NCBI RefSeq assembly: GCF_030269765.1
Contig: NZ_BSTX01000002.1
Coordinates: forward strand, 310,001-374,000
DNA from: Actinorhabdospora filicis
GTDB taxonomy: Bacteria; Actinomycetota; Actinomycetes; Mycobacteriales; Micromonosporaceae
Direction: 5' to 3'
Length of the DNA stretch: 64,000 bases
This document shows, piece after piece, positions 18,214 through 27,333 of the stretch; position 1 is the stretch's first letter; each line of letters opens with the position of its first letter. The notes below the pieces were generated by a model. It was not told where the DNA came from. It saw only the letters and a program-made list of their open reading frames with translations, and made no database searches. A program made the position numbers and the translations under genes.

Positions 18214-18930
18214 GTGCCACACCCCAGCGACGACGACCGCCCCTCCCGAGGACGCCACGCCCGCCGCTCCCCGCGCGGGCGAGTGCTCATCGCCGCGGCG
18301 GCCCTCGCCGTCACGGCCGGGCTCGCCGTCACCGCGATCATCGGCCTCGGCGGCGACGGCGAGGACGGGGCGCGCCCGGCCGCGGGCGAACCGACCGGCT
18401 CCACCTCGTCGTCCCAGGTCCCGGAATCGGCGCCGCCCTCGGCCAAGACCGAGGGCGAGACCATCAAGCCGAAACCCAAGCCCAGCAGCGAACCGCCGAA
18501 GAACGAGCCCGGTCCCGGCACCGGCGATCCCGCCCAGGGCAAGGCGGCCGAGCTCGCCGCCAAGGTCGCCGAGCTGACCAACGCCGAGCGCGCCAAGAAC
18601 GGCTGCGATCCCCTGCGCGTCAACGCCAAGGCGACCAAGGCCGCCCAGTACCACGCCAACGACATGGCCGAGCGCGACTACTTCGCCCACGACAGCCCCG
18701 AGGGCCGCAGCGCCGGCGACCGCCTGGACGCCGCCGGTTACGCCTGGCGCGGCTGGGGCGAGAACATCTTCAAGGGCCCGCGCACCGCCGAGGACGCCGT
18801 GCGCGGCTGGATGGACAGCCCCGGCCACCGCGCCAACATCCTCAACTGCGATTTCAAGGAGATCGGGGTGGGTGTGACGCTCTCGGACAACGGGCCGTTC
18901 TGGGTGCAGGTGTTCGGGACCCCGGCGTAG
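18214..18930 (+). CDS. Secreted or anchored CAP-domain (SCP/PR1-like) protein
   Basis: 238 residues from GTG. A basic N-terminus (RRSPRGR) leads into one hydrophobic segment at about 27-46 (VLIAAAALAVTAGLAVTAI), either an uncleaved anchor or a signal. A Pro/Lys/Ser-rich linker runs to about 110, followed by a CAP domain: LTNAERAKNGCDPLRVN, AAQYHANDMAERDYFAHDSP, AAGYAWRGWGENI, GWMDSPGHRANILNCDF. The His and Glu residues typical of CAP sites are present. Function of bacterial CAP proteins is unclear. It is a paralogue of the CAP module at 32847 and shares its promoter motif. Confidence 0.9.
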   Translation: MPHPSDDDRPSRGRHARRSPRGRVLIAAAALAVTAGLAVTAIIGLGGDGEDGARPAAGEPTGSTSSSQVPESAPPSAKTEGETIKPKPKPSSEPPKNEPGPGTGDPAQGKAAELAAKVAELTNAERAKNGCDPLRVNAKATKAAQYHANDMAERDYFAHDSPEGRSAGDRLDAAGYAWRGWGENIFKGPRTAEDAVRGWMDSPGHRANILNCDFKEIGVGVTLSDNGPFWVQVFGTPA

Positions 18931-18986
18931 GCGAAGAGAGGCCGCGAGGGACGGTCGAACAAGTGTCCATAATCACTTGTCACTGT

Positions 18987-18997
18987 CTAGAATCTAG
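18987..18997. promoter_or_regulatory. Short perfect palindrome before the nuclease-lectin gene
   Basis: CTAGAATCTAG (5-bp arms, 1-nt centre) in an unusually AT-rich stretch 128 nt before the ATG. It may be an operator or part of the promoter; no clear -35/-10 pair could be fixed. Confidence 0.25.
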
Positions 18998-19124
18998 CCA
19001 TCGGCAAGTTACTGTGCCTGGTCAGCGCCCGAACGGGCCGGATCCGTCCCTTGTGGCCGCCACGGAACGATCTTGACCGTCCCCGGGAGCCCGCCTAGCT
19101 TCGCGTATCGACACCTGTCGATCT

Positions 19125-21044
19125 ATGAAGCGAGGATGGTTCTCCCGTATGCGATCAAGACCCAGACTGCTCGCCGCCGCGATGTCCGTCGTGGCGGCGG
19201 TGGGGCTGATGGTTTTCCAGGCGGCGCCTGCCGAGGCGGCGCCGACGGTGGTGACACCCACGACCGTCGCCCAGGCGCCGACTGGGCGGGCCGAGGGCGT
19301 CGCCCCGCCGAAGGTGACCACTAAGGACTGCACGCCCACCGATGCCACCGGTGAGTACGCGGTGTGTTTTGACGGCGGCCTTCCCGCCGTGGACGGCGCC
19401 TCCGTCGTCGAGGCCACCGAGGCCCCGGCCGAGGTGCCCGAGGTGGTGCCGGCGGCCGCCCCGGTCGTCGCGACGCCGGTCCCCAACCCGGTGCACCTGA
19501 ACATGCCCTGGTGTGACGGCCGCATCTTCAGCGGCTACAGCCGTTACGAGAGCTGCCTGAAGTACTCGACCCCGTTCCGGGCGATCGTGGTCCGGATTCC
19601 CTCCGGACAGCAGGTCGGGACCGCGTCCTGGGCCTTCGAGCAGCGCATCCGGACCTACCGGCTCGACGGGTACGTGACCCAGTCGCTGCGGGTGGTCCCG
19701 GTGCAGATCGACTCCTCCGTCGGGGAGATCACGCTGAACTTCGCGCCGAAGTGCACCGGCGCCTGCACCGCGGCCGTGCCGCAGCAGTGGGGCTCGTTCA
19801 CCTGGACCAGCGGCGACTTCCATCCCGCCGAGATGATCCAGAGCTGGAACTGGACCGGCCGCAACGTGGACGGGGCGCGGGACCTGCTGAACCTGACGCA
19901 GAAGATGAGCTTCGTGTCCTCCATCGCCGGCACCGTCTCGACCGAGGCCGATTACGACGACGCGATGACCCAGGTGCGCTGCGACCGCCAGTACTCCAGG
20001 ACCGAGGGCTGCGTCTTCCACAAGTACACCCCGACCTTCACCGTCGACGCCAACGCCTACCCGGCGGGCGCCTACTTCATCGACGCGGCACAGATGGCGA
20101 TGGGAGGCCAGGGCACCCGAAGCGGCCGGGACGGCCTGCCGCATCCGCTGCACCGGGAGGCCGATGAGAGCACGCAGGACGCCAACCGGCGCAAGATCTG
20201 CCAGAACGCCTCCGCCGGCTTCCGTACCAGCGAGGACACCCTGGCGGCCACCCTCGCCCAGGACCCGACGGACAAGGTCGAATGCGACGAGTACCCCTTC
20301 GCCGGCACCGAGGAGAGCGGCACCGGCATCAACGGCAAGAAGGCCGCCACCGGCCTCGAATGCGACCAGTTCCACGCCTACGCCGCCGTCCGGTTCCCCG
20401 GTAAGTGGAGCCTCGGCCTCGATTGGGACTCCTACGCCGACCCGTGGCCGCGTCCCGGCCCCGGTCCGGAGGCGCCCTGCGGGCGTGCCAGCATGCCCAA
20501 GTCCCAGAACGGCGGTGTGGGCCGCGCACTCCCCGTCTTCTACGGTGAGCAGCGCATCCTCGACGGCGACCCCTTCTTCGTCGACGCCAGCGGGAACCGC
20601 GGCGCCAAGCCGGGCCTCGCACTGCCCGGCCCCGAGCTGCGCATCCACGCCCCCGGAAGCCTCCAGTGCCTCGGGATCGCGCAGGGCGGCACCGCACCCG
20701 GTGATCGTGCCTCGACGTGGGCGTGCAACAAGAACGCCGACCAGCAATGGAACCCCGTGCGGGTGTCCAGCGGGGTCTACGAGTTCCGCAACCGCACCAC
20801 CGCGCTCTGCCTCACCGGCGGCGCCGACGGTGTGGCGGTGACCCAGGAGGCCTGCACAGGGGCTCCCGGGCAGCGCTGGCAGACCACCGCCAACCGCTTC
20901 GCCACCTGGGGCCCGTACACCGCCTTCGAGGTGAAGAACACCGCGAGCGGCAAGTGCCTGGGCACCGAGTTCGGCGTCATGGAGGCCGGAGCCAGAGTGC
21001 TCCAGCGCGACTGCGCCGACACCTCCGACCAGAACTGGTTCTAG
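19125..21044 (+). CDS. Secreted NucA/NucB-type deoxyribonuclease with C-terminal ricin lectin
   Basis: 639 residues. Signal peptide to about residue 38 (ending APAEAAP). A ~250-residue N-terminal region of unknown type is followed by a NucA/NucB domain: RRKICQNASAG, then CDEYPFAGTEESG with Cys387-Asp-Glu, the paired Cys of LECDQF, and the closing VFYGEQRILDGDPFFV, the usual family ending. From about 505 a ricin-B trefoil follows (LQCLGIAQGG, DQQWNP, QRWQTT, SDQNWF). NucB enzymes are secreted, metal-dependent DNases; the lectin would tether the enzyme to a glycan surface. ATG 19125 lacks a good ribosome-binding site; ATG 19149 is an alternative with GAGGA about 12 nt upstream. Confidence 0.82.
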   Translation: MKRGWFSRMRSRPRLLAAAMSVVAAVGLMVFQAAPAEAAPTVVTPTTVAQAPTGRAEGVAPPKVTTKDCTPTDATGEYAVCFDGGLPAVDGASVVEATEAPAEVPEVVPAAAPVVATPVPNPVHLNMPWCDGRIFSGYSRYESCLKYSTPFRAIVVRIPSGQQVGTASWAFEQRIRTYRLDGYVTQSLRVVPVQIDSSVGEITLNFAPKCTGACTAAVPQQWGSFTWTSGDFHPAEMIQSWNWTGRNVDGARDLLNLTQKMSFVSSIAGTVSTEADYDDAMTQVRCDRQYSRTEGCVFHKYTPTFTVDANAYPAGAYFIDAAQMAMGGQGTRSGRDGLPHPLHREADESTQDANRRKICQNASAGFRTSEDTLAATLAQDPTDKVECDEYPFAGTEESGTGINGKKAATGLECDQFHAYAAVRFPGKWSLGLDWDSYADPWPRPGPGPEAPCGRASMPKSQNGGVGRALPVFYGEQRILDGDPFFVDASGNRGAKPGLALPGPELRIHAPGSLQCLGIAQGGTAPGDRASTWACNKNADQQWNPVRVSSGVYEFRNRTTALCLTGGADGVAVTQEACTGAPGQRWQTTANRFATWGPYTAFEVKNTASGKCLGTEFGVMEAGARVLQRDCADTSDQNWF

Positions 21045-21055
21045 ACGGCGATGAC

Positions 21056-21081
21056 AGGGGCGGCCCGCACGGGCCGCCCCT
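21056..21081. terminator. Bidirectional hairpin terminator
   Basis: AGGGGCGGCCC pairs perfectly (11 bp) with GGGCCGCCCCT across GCAC. It sits between the convergent nuclease-lectin gene and kinase gene, 12 nt after the first stop. Confidence 0.8.
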
Positions 21082-21132
21082 CAGGCCACACCGCCCGAGG
21101 TCCTTGCGGCGCGGTGGGCGCGGGCGGCCGTG

Positions 21133-22584
21133 TCAGGAACACGCGTCCCTGAGGGCGGCCAGATCGCTCTCGAAGTACCCGAAGGCGGCGCTGACCGAGC
21201 CGGAGTCGCCCCACTCGACGATGCTCGCGATATAGGTGGAGTCGCTGGACAGGGCCAGGATCGCGCTGTAAACCGACGAGTCGGTCGCCAGGACCGAGTT
21301 GCGGGTAAGGGCCGAGGCCAGGTTGCGGAAGTCGGTCGCGGTCGCGGCCAGATCGCCGTTGTCCAAGTCGTCCTCTGCGGCGTCGAAGTAGCGGTTGATG
21401 GAGGCGGTCGCCTCGGCGCAGCCGGCGTTGTCGTCGGCGGGAGGAACGTAGGGGTCGTCCTTGGGCGGGGCGGCCGCGGGCCGTTCGGCGACCGGTGGTG
21501 CCTTCGGGGTGGAGGGCGCATGATCGTTGCTCTTGTTGATCCAGTACACCACCGCGATCACCGCCACGATCGCGGCGACCCAGCCCCAGACCTGGTCCCA
21601 GTTGATGGATGGCGACGGCGACGGCGATGTCGTGGAGGTGGGGACGCTCGGCGCGGTGGACGAGACGGTGGCGGTCTTCGCCGGTGGCGGAGCGGCCCGG
21701 GTGGGCGGCGACACCGGTGCCGCCAGCGCCGCCAGCTCCAGCGGCCGGATCCACGACTCCAGCGCCGGGCGCGTGCCCGGGTGGGCGGCCAGGCCGGCCC
21801 TGGCCAGGCTCCCCAGCTTCGCGTCGATCCCGGCCAGCCGCGCCGGATCGGTCGTCGTCTGGTCGCGTGCCAGCAACCTGATCGCCAGTAGCGCGAACTT
21901 GTACGCGTCGGAGCGCCTGGTGCCCTTCTCCTCACCCGCCGGTACCTGCCAGTCCGGGGTCTCGGCCTGCGGCAGGACGGTGCGCCCGCGCAGGCTCATC
22001 GCGTCGCAGTCGATGAGGAAGCACTCGTGCCGTGGCGCGAGGCAGAACAGCAGGTTCTTGGGGGAGAGGTCCCCGACGGCGATGTTCAGCGAGTGCAGCC
22101 GCGACAGCGTCCTGGCCAGGTCCGCCAGCAGGAGCAGCCGGTCCCGGTCGCCTGCCCGGAGGCCGATGCTGGTCGTGTACGAGTCCTCATTGAGCAGGAA
22201 CTCGGCATTGGCCAGGCGCCGGGTGCCGCGCGGGTCGGAGCGGGACTTCAGGCGGAAGTGGAAACGGCCGGGCACGGTCCGCATCAAGAACCCCGACGGC
22301 CGTCCCCGCCGGTGGACGATGTGGGCCGGCCATGAGGTCCTGGTCCACAGCCACTTCCCGGTCTCCAGCGGTAGCTGCTCGATGAGCTCCACCATCGCCG
22401 TCAGGGCCCCGACGTCGACGGTGGACAGAACGTCGGGCCCGCCGGCCCCGTCGTGATACTCCTTGTAGACCACCGTCCACTTGGTGTTGATCCGCAGGTC
22501 GGGCACACGGTAGACGGTGCCCTGCCCACCCTGGCCGACGCGTTCGCCGAGGTTCAGCGAGTCGTGGTCGATGGTCTTCTTCAT
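21133..22584 (-). CDS. TerY-P-type protein kinase with membrane anchor
   Basis: 483 residues, last gene of a four-gene operon. Divergent kinase domain (about 1-290): glycine loop GQGGQGTVY, catalytic loop AVGDLSPKNLLF (GDLSPKN in place of HRDxxxxN) and FLIDCDAM in place of the DFG segment; the two metal-binding Asp are kept. A Pro/Ser/Thr linker leads to one membrane helix near 337-355 (WGWVAAIVAVIAVVYWI) and a ~100-residue external helical domain with two Cys. Kinases of this type partner with a TerY-like VWA protein and a PP2C phosphatase. The start overlaps the FHA gene stop by 4 nt. Confidence 0.85.
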   Translation of the reverse strand: MKKTIDHDSLNLGERVGQGGQGTVYRVPDLRINTKWTVVYKEYHDGAGGPDVLSTVDVGALTAMVELIEQLPLETGKWLWTRTSWPAHIVHRRGRPSGFLMRTVPGRFHFRLKSRSDPRGTRRLANAEFLLNEDSYTTSIGLRAGDRDRLLLLADLARTLSRLHSLNIAVGDLSPKNLLFCLAPRHECFLIDCDAMSLRGRTVLPQAETPDWQVPAGEEKGTRRSDAYKFALLAIRLLARDQTTTDPARLAGIDAKLGSLARAGLAAHPGTRPALESWIRPLELAALAAPVSPPTRAAPPPAKTATVSSTAPSVPTSTTSPSPSPSINWDQVWGWVAAIVAVIAVVYWINKSNDHAPSTPKAPPVAERPAAAPPKDDPYVPPADDNAGCAEATASINRYFDAAEDDLDNGDLAATATDFRNLASALTRNSVLATDSSVYSAILALSSDSTYIASIVEWGDSGSVSAAFGYFESDLAALRDACS

Positions 22585-23378
22585 CGTGGCTCGCCGAGCA
22601 AGCCGAGGTCCTCCGGCATGAGAGTGCTGCTCTTGAGCAGAGCCATGATCAGGTTGTGGTTGAGGGTGTTGCCGACCGGTTCGGCCATCTCGCGGTCACG
22701 AAGGATCCCGGGGACCGGCGCCTCACCGGCGGCGAGTCGTTTGCGCACGGCGCTGACGACGTGCTCGACGGCCTTGGGCGTCCATTCCCGCTGCCCGGGG
22801 ACCTGGCCGAGGGTGAGGGCGGCCTGCTTCCAGCTCAGCGGCTGCGGGTAGCGCTCGGCGAGCAGATAGCGCTGGGCGAGCACGGTGAGGACCAAGTGCT
22901 CGGTCCTGGAGAGTTCATGCACGTCGAGGGGCTTGGTCTTCGAGGTGGGCCGAACGGCGCGCACGGCCGGGTCGAAGGCGTTGACGCGGACCTCCAGGAC
23001 GTGCGACCGGTTGCGCACCGAGTTGATGGTCATGGGCGTGTACCCGGGGGCGATCAGCGTGTCGTGGCCGGACAGCAGGAGCGGCCCGTTGGGGACCTGG
23101 ATGGGGAGCCTGCCCTTGTTCTGGATCCACCAGTCCCGGCCGTCGCAGATCAGGACGCCGTGCTGCCGGCTGACGTAGGGATCGTCGGCGCCGATGACGA
23201 TGTGCACGTCCCCGTCGCCGCGTCCGAAGTGGAGGGTGAAGGGGCGGGGCGGGACGGCGTATCCGCCCCGGGCGCTCATGACGAAGATGGTGCCGGGCGG
23301 GGCGGCCAGGGGCGCGCCGGTGGCGAGGCCGGGCGTGGAGGCGGGCAGTACCCGGGGCGCGAACGGTTTAGCGTCCAC
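22581..23378 (-). CDS. FHA-domain protein with C-terminal winged-helix-like region
   Basis: 265 residues. Start placed at GTG 23378, which has AAGGAG 6 nt upstream and overlaps the PP2C stop by 11 nt. Residues ~35-130 form an FHA domain: FTLHFGRGDGDVHIVI, DPYVSRQHGVLICDG (the phospho-Thr-binding S-R-x-H), and the closing N-x-R strand. The C-terminal part (LSRTEHLVLTVLAQRYLL...LTLGQVPGQREWTPKAVEHVVSAVRKRL) looks like a winged helix, so it could be a DNA-binding or docking unit controlled by phospho-Thr recognition. Likely the reader of phosphorylation by the adjacent kinase. Confidence 0.88.
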   Translation of the reverse strand: MDAKPFAPRVLPASTPGLATGAPLAAPPGTIFVMSARGGYAVPPRPFTLHFGRGDGDVHIVIGADDPYVSRQHGVLICDGRDWWIQNKGRLPIQVPNGPLLLSGHDTLIAPGYTPMTINSVRNRSHVLEVRVNAFDPAVRAVRPTSKTKPLDVHELSRTEHLVLTVLAQRYLLAERYPQPLSWKQAALTLGQVPGQREWTPKAVEHVVSAVRKRLAAGEAPVPGILRDREMAEPVGNTLNHNLIMALLKSSTLMPEDLGLLGEPR

Positions 23379-24381
23379 TGTGCACTCCTTCTTCGGTGCC
23401 GACGGCGGCGGCCCGGGGCCAGACCGCCAGCAGGGTGCGATCGTCGTCGAAGGTCTCGCGGGAGAAGTCGAGCAGGTGTGCCAGCCACAGTGGGGTGGGA
23501 GGTGTGGCCAGCTGTTTGGCGAACAGGGCGCCGACGGGGCCGTCGCCTTCGCCGAGGGGGTCGCCGAAGCCGTCGGTGCCCAGGAGGAGGACCTCACCGG
23601 GGCCGAGACTGAAGGCGGCCTGCTCAAGGGTCTGCGGGAGCCGGGGGAGAGCGCGGACCGTGCCGTCGACCAGGGCGTTGCCGGGGTCGCTTTTGGGTCC
23701 GAAGACCGGCTGGAAGTGGCCGGTGGCGGGGGTGAGGATCCAGGCGCCGGAGTCGCCGACGCGGCACAGCGAGACCGAGATGCCCTCGCCGGTGTGCCGT
23801 ACTGTTCCGGCGACCAGTGTGGTGGCGAACAGCCGCTCGGTCTGGGCCTGGTCGGCCTCACCGGTCCCGAGCCACATGGCGGCGTCCTGGTGGAGGATCG
23901 CGGCCGCGGCCGAGGTGGCGGTCGGCCAGTCCACCGCGGCCTCGCCCGCCCTCAGCTGGCGGAGCGCGTCGCCGATGGCGGCCTCGCAGACGCGGCGGGC
24001 GCCCCACGCGGAGGACTCGGCGCCCGAGACCCCGTCGGCCACGGCGAGGACGACGGCGTCGCCGGCCATCGCCTGGGCGGCGTCCTGGCGGGGCTTGCCG
24101 TAGTAGCGGTGGCTCAGGCCGCGTACCGAGGCCACGCGCAGTGTGACGTACGGAGTCGACCAGCCACCACACTCGACGTCGGAGTGGTAGGCGCCCTCCG
24201 GGGCGGGCGGCGAGGGCTCGACCTCGGGGCTGGGCCGGTCGATGACGACCGTCGACCACGGCTGCAATGTGAGCGCGATGTCGGCTTCATCGAGCTGGGG
24301 GCAGGCGGGATCGGCGGGGGCGACCGGATGCGTTCCCTTCCGGCCGCCGAGCCACGGTGGGAGCGGATTCCACATGCTCAC
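23368..24381 (-). CDS. PP2C-type Ser/Thr protein phosphatase
   Basis: 337 residues from a GTG that overlaps the VWA gene stop (GTGA). After a ~70-residue Pro-rich N-terminus, PP2C motifs appear in order: ASVRGLSHRYYGKPRQDAA, VLAVADGVSGAESS (metal-binding Asp), LCRVGDSGAWIL, LLLGTDGFGDPLG and, near the end, FDDDRTLLAVW. Metal-binding Asp residues look intact, so it should be an active phosphatase. It is the counterpart of the kinase in the TerY-P-like set. Confidence 0.9.
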   Translation of the reverse strand: MSMWNPLPPWLGGRKGTHPVAPADPACPQLDEADIALTLQPWSTVVIDRPSPEVEPSPPAPEGAYHSDVECGGWSTPYVTLRVASVRGLSHRYYGKPRQDAAQAMAGDAVVLAVADGVSGAESSAWGARRVCEAAIGDALRQLRAGEAAVDWPTATSAAAAILHQDAAMWLGTGEADQAQTERLFATTLVAGTVRHTGEGISVSLCRVGDSGAWILTPATGHFQPVFGPKSDPGNALVDGTVRALPRLPQTLEQAAFSLGPGEVLLLGTDGFGDPLGEGDGPVGALFAKQLATPPTPLWLAHLLDFSRETFDDDRTLLAVWPRAAAVGTEEGVHSGR

Positions 24382-25067
24382 ACCACGTCGATCGCGAGGC
24401 GGAAGTGCTCGGGGTCGGGTTTGCGCACGACGATCTCGGGGTTGCCCGAGGCCATCGCCTGTCCGGTGGCGACCAGGCTCGCGGTGAGCATCTGGAAGAA
24501 CTCCGAGATGGCCCGCCCCAGGTCGGCGCCGGGTACGGCGACGAACCCGAACTCCGGCCTGGTCGCCACGGCCAGGATGGTCTGGGCATCGGCGCCGCCC
24601 GCGCCGATGGCGACGATGTTCGGCGCGGCCGGGGTGTGGTCCCGGTCCACCAGCCGGGACCGCGGGTCCTGCCAGTCGCGGTCACGGCGGTCGGTGGGCT
24701 GCCCGTCGCTGAGGAAGAACACCACCGGCCGGTGCACCTTGTACCCGTCGGCCTTGAGCATCGCCACGTCGACGGGGATGCGCCCGAGCAGGTCGCTGAA
24801 CGCGGCCGCGTAGCTGGTCGCCCCCCGGATGGACAGGGTCGGCGGGCGCTCCTCATAGCGCACGTCCGACAGCGGCAGCCGCACTTCGACGTCATCGGAG
24901 AACCCGAGAACGGCCAGCCGCAGCTTGGCCGCGATCATCGGCTCGCCCCGAAGGGTCTCGAACAGCGAGGTCAGTCCGTCGGTCAGCTCCTGGTAGCAGG
25001 CGCTCATGGAACCGGACTCGTCGGCCACGACATAGGCCGGCAGCAGGATCCCTCGAACATCGGGCAT
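24378..25067 (-). CDS. TerY-like von Willebrand factor A (VWA) domain protein
   Basis: 229 residues. ATG with GGAGGGACGAG upstream. The whole protein is a VWA fold of the TerY kind: LPAYVVADESGSMS with MIDAS D-x-S-x-S, the Thr region GATSYAAAF, and FLSDGQPTD with the third MIDAS Asp. First gene of the VWA-PP2C-FHA-kinase operon. TerY proteins are thought to form metal-dependent complexes that organise phosphorylation signalling in tellurite/stress or phage-related systems. No other ter genes (TerD/TerC) are visible in the window. Confidence 0.88.
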   Translation of the reverse strand: MPDVRGILLPAYVVADESGSMSACYQELTDGLTSLFETLRGEPMIAAKLRLAVLGFSDDVEVRLPLSDVRYEERPPTLSIRGATSYAAAFSDLLGRIPVDVAMLKADGYKVHRPVVFFLSDGQPTDRRDRDWQDPRSRLVDRDHTPAAPNIVAIGAGGADAQTILAVATRPEFGFVAVPGADLGRAISEFFQMLTASLVATGQAMASGNPEIVVRKPDPEHFRLAIDVV

Positions 25068-25308
25068 GGGCTCGTCCCTCCTGCGACCACGGATCGTGAT
25101 CGCGTCCCCGCGACGGTGTTCACCCGTTCCGTCGCTGTCTCGACGGTAGGCCCGGGGGTATGGGACCGGTCCCGCAGCGGACCCGGATTGGTTGCGGCAT
25201 CTGAGATCCCGGCCGCCGCCGCACCGGGTTCTCGGGGTGGAGCCGGGCCGCCGGTTCTGGTAAAAGGGCAGCGGAGGACATCGGGTACCGAAGCATCGGA
25301 AAGGGCGA

Positions 25309-27333
25309 ATGGTGGAACTGGGGGAGGCGGGGCACCCGCGCCGCATCGGGCCGTACCGGCTGGTGCGCCCGCTCGGGCGGGGCGAGATGGGGCGGGTGTA
25401 CCTGGGCCGGGCGCGGCGCGGCCGTCTCGCGGCGGTCAAGATCCTGGACGCCGGGCTCGCCGCCGACGCCGCGTTCCGGCACCGCCTCGCGCTGGAGGTG
25501 GCCGCCGCCCGCCGGGTCGACGGCTTCTACACCGCACGGCTCATCGACGCCGACCTGGGCGCGAACCCGCCGTGGCTGGCCGCCGACTACGTCCCCGGCC
25601 CATCGCTCCAGGAAGCGGTGGCGGCGTGCGGGAGGCTGCCCTACGAGGCGGTGCAGGCCATGGGCCTGGGGCTGGCCGAGGGGCTCGCCGCGATCCACGA
25701 CCGTGGGCTGCCGCACCGCGATCTCCATCCGGGCAACGTGATCCTGGCCGAGGACGGGCCGCGCCTGACCGACTTCGCCCTCGCCCGCGCCCTGGACGGC
25801 GTCCACCGCTCCACCAGGGCGCCGGAGTCGGCGGGATTCATGCCTCCCGAGCAGGCTCTGGGCTACCCGACCGGGCCCGCCTCCGACGTGTTCTCCCTCG
25901 CCTGCGTCCTGGCCTTCGCCGCCACCGGGCGCGGCCCCTACGGCCACGGCCCGGCGGTGGACGTCCTGGGCCGCGTCGTGGGCGCCGAGCCCGACCTGTC
26001 CGCCGTCCCCGGCCCGCTGAAGGAACTGCTCGGCGACTGCCTGGCGAAGAATCCCGCCGCCCGGCCCGCGCTCGCCGAGATCCTCCAGCGCCTGGCCGGA
26101 CCGGCTCCGGGAACCCTCGAATGGCTGCCCCCGCCGGTGGCGTCCATGGTCGGCGCCCACCAGACCGCCGCCCGGACCGGACCGGACAACCCAGGGCGCC
26201 GCACCCTCCTGGCCGCGGCCGGCACCGGAGTCCTCGCCGCCATCGCCATCCCGGTGACCATCGCGCTCGCGACCCGCCCGAGCGCCCGGTTCGTGCCCCC
26301 GGACGACGCTGCCGCCGACACCATCAGATTCACGCCGCCGCAGACCATCGAACTGGACACGACCGAGGCGCTCAGCTCGATCGCGTTCAGCCCCGATGGC
26401 GCGATTCTGGCCGCCACGGTCGAGGGCGGGGTTCAGCTGTGGGACGCGGCCACCCGGAAGAGGCTCACGACCCTGGACATCTCCGGCACCGACATCATCC
26501 GGCGGATCGCCTTCGGCCCCAATGGCCTGCTCGGAGCCGGTTATCCGGACATGGGCCGCGCCTTCGAGGCCCTGGAGTGGGACATCGGGACGATCACGAT
26601 GTGGGACGTGGCCACGCGCCGGGAGTACGCCACGCTGAGCACCGAGACCGAGGGCAAGGTCGGGCTCTTCTCGATGGAGGCGGTGGCCTTCAGCCCCGAC
26701 GGGACCATGGTGGCCGGTGCCCGGGACGGCAAGGACTGCATCGGCAAGGTTCCACTGTGGAACATCGCCGACAAGAAGATGATCGACCTCCTGACGGTCG
26801 GAGAGGGTGAGGGCGTCGACACCAGCGCCGTGCGCTCGGTGGCGTGCAGCCCCGATGGGGCGATCCTCGCCGCGGGCTACGGTGTCGAACTCGAAGGCGG
26901 GATCGCGCTGTGGGACGCCGCCTCCCGCACACCGATCACGCGGCTGAAGATCGAGAGCACCGACGCGTTCGGGGTCAGCGGCCTGGTGTTCAGCCCTGAT
27001 GGGAAGGCTCTCTTCGCCTGCTACGGCGGAGTCGCGTTGTGGGACCTCACCTCTCACGAGATCATCACCACCTTCGTAGGCGACGCCGAATCCGGGTACC
27101 AGTCGATCGCCCTCAGCCCCGACGGGACCCTGCTCGCCGCCAGCACGATCGGCGAGGACACCGGTGGTGTCGTCACCGTGTGGAGCACCGCCACCGCCAA
27201 GGAGATCGCCGTCATGGAGATGGGCCGCAGCGTCGAGGGCGCGCTGGCGTTCAGCCCGGACGGCAAGACCCTCGCCTGCGCCACCGACTCCGCGAAGCTG
27301 TTCCCCGTCGTCCAGCTGTGGACGATCGCGTGA
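25309..27333 (+). CDS. Receptor-type Ser/Thr protein kinase with C-terminal WD40-like repeats
   Basis: 674 residues. PknB-type kinase at about 12-270: LGRGEMGRVYLGRA, AVKILD (Lys), PHRDLHPGNVIL, and DFALARAL in place of DFG (Gly replaced by Ala). One membrane helix near 300-320 is followed by an external region of about six WD40-like blades, each with a line such as AFSPDGAILAATVEGGVQLWD. The WD40 part probably senses an extracytoplasmic ligand or partner. The stop overlaps the next kinase GTG by 4 nt, so the two are co-translated. Divergent from the VWA operon. Confidence 0.92.
   Translation: MVELGEAGHPRRIGPYRLVRPLGRGEMGRVYLGRARRGRLAAVKILDAGLAADAAFRHRLALEVAAARRVDGFYTARLIDADLGANPPWLAADYVPGPSLQEAVAACGRLPYEAVQAMGLGLAEGLAAIHDRGLPHRDLHPGNVILAEDGPRLTDFALARALDGVHRSTRAPESAGFMPPEQALGYPTGPASDVFSLACVLAFAATGRGPYGHGPAVDVLGRVVGAEPDLSAVPGPLKELLGDCLAKNPAARPALAEILQRLAGPAPGTLEWLPPPVASMVGAHQTAARTGPDNPGRRTLLAAAGTGVLAAIAIPVTIALATRPSARFVPPDDAAADTIRFTPPQTIELDTTEALSSIAFSPDGAILAATVEGGVQLWDAATRKRLTTLDISGTDIIRRIAFGPNGLLGAGYPDMGRAFEALEWDIGTITMWDVATRREYATLSTETEGKVGLFSMEAVAFSPDGTMVAGARDGKDCIGKVPLWNIADKKMIDLLTVGEGEGVDTSAVRSVACSPDGAILAAGYGVELEGGIALWDAASRTPITRLKIESTDAFGVSGLVFSPDGKALFACYGGVALWDLTSHEIITTFVGDAESGYQSIALSPDGTLLAASTIGEDTGGVVTVWSTATAKEIAVMEMGRSVEGALAFSPDGKTLACATDSAKLFPVVQLWTIA

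Noticed and set aside
25162..25173. Palindrome GGGACCGGTCCC as a third DosR box
   Set aside because: Arm spacing is 2 nt instead of 4, and the genes beside it are not hypoxia-type. It may be an unrelated operator.
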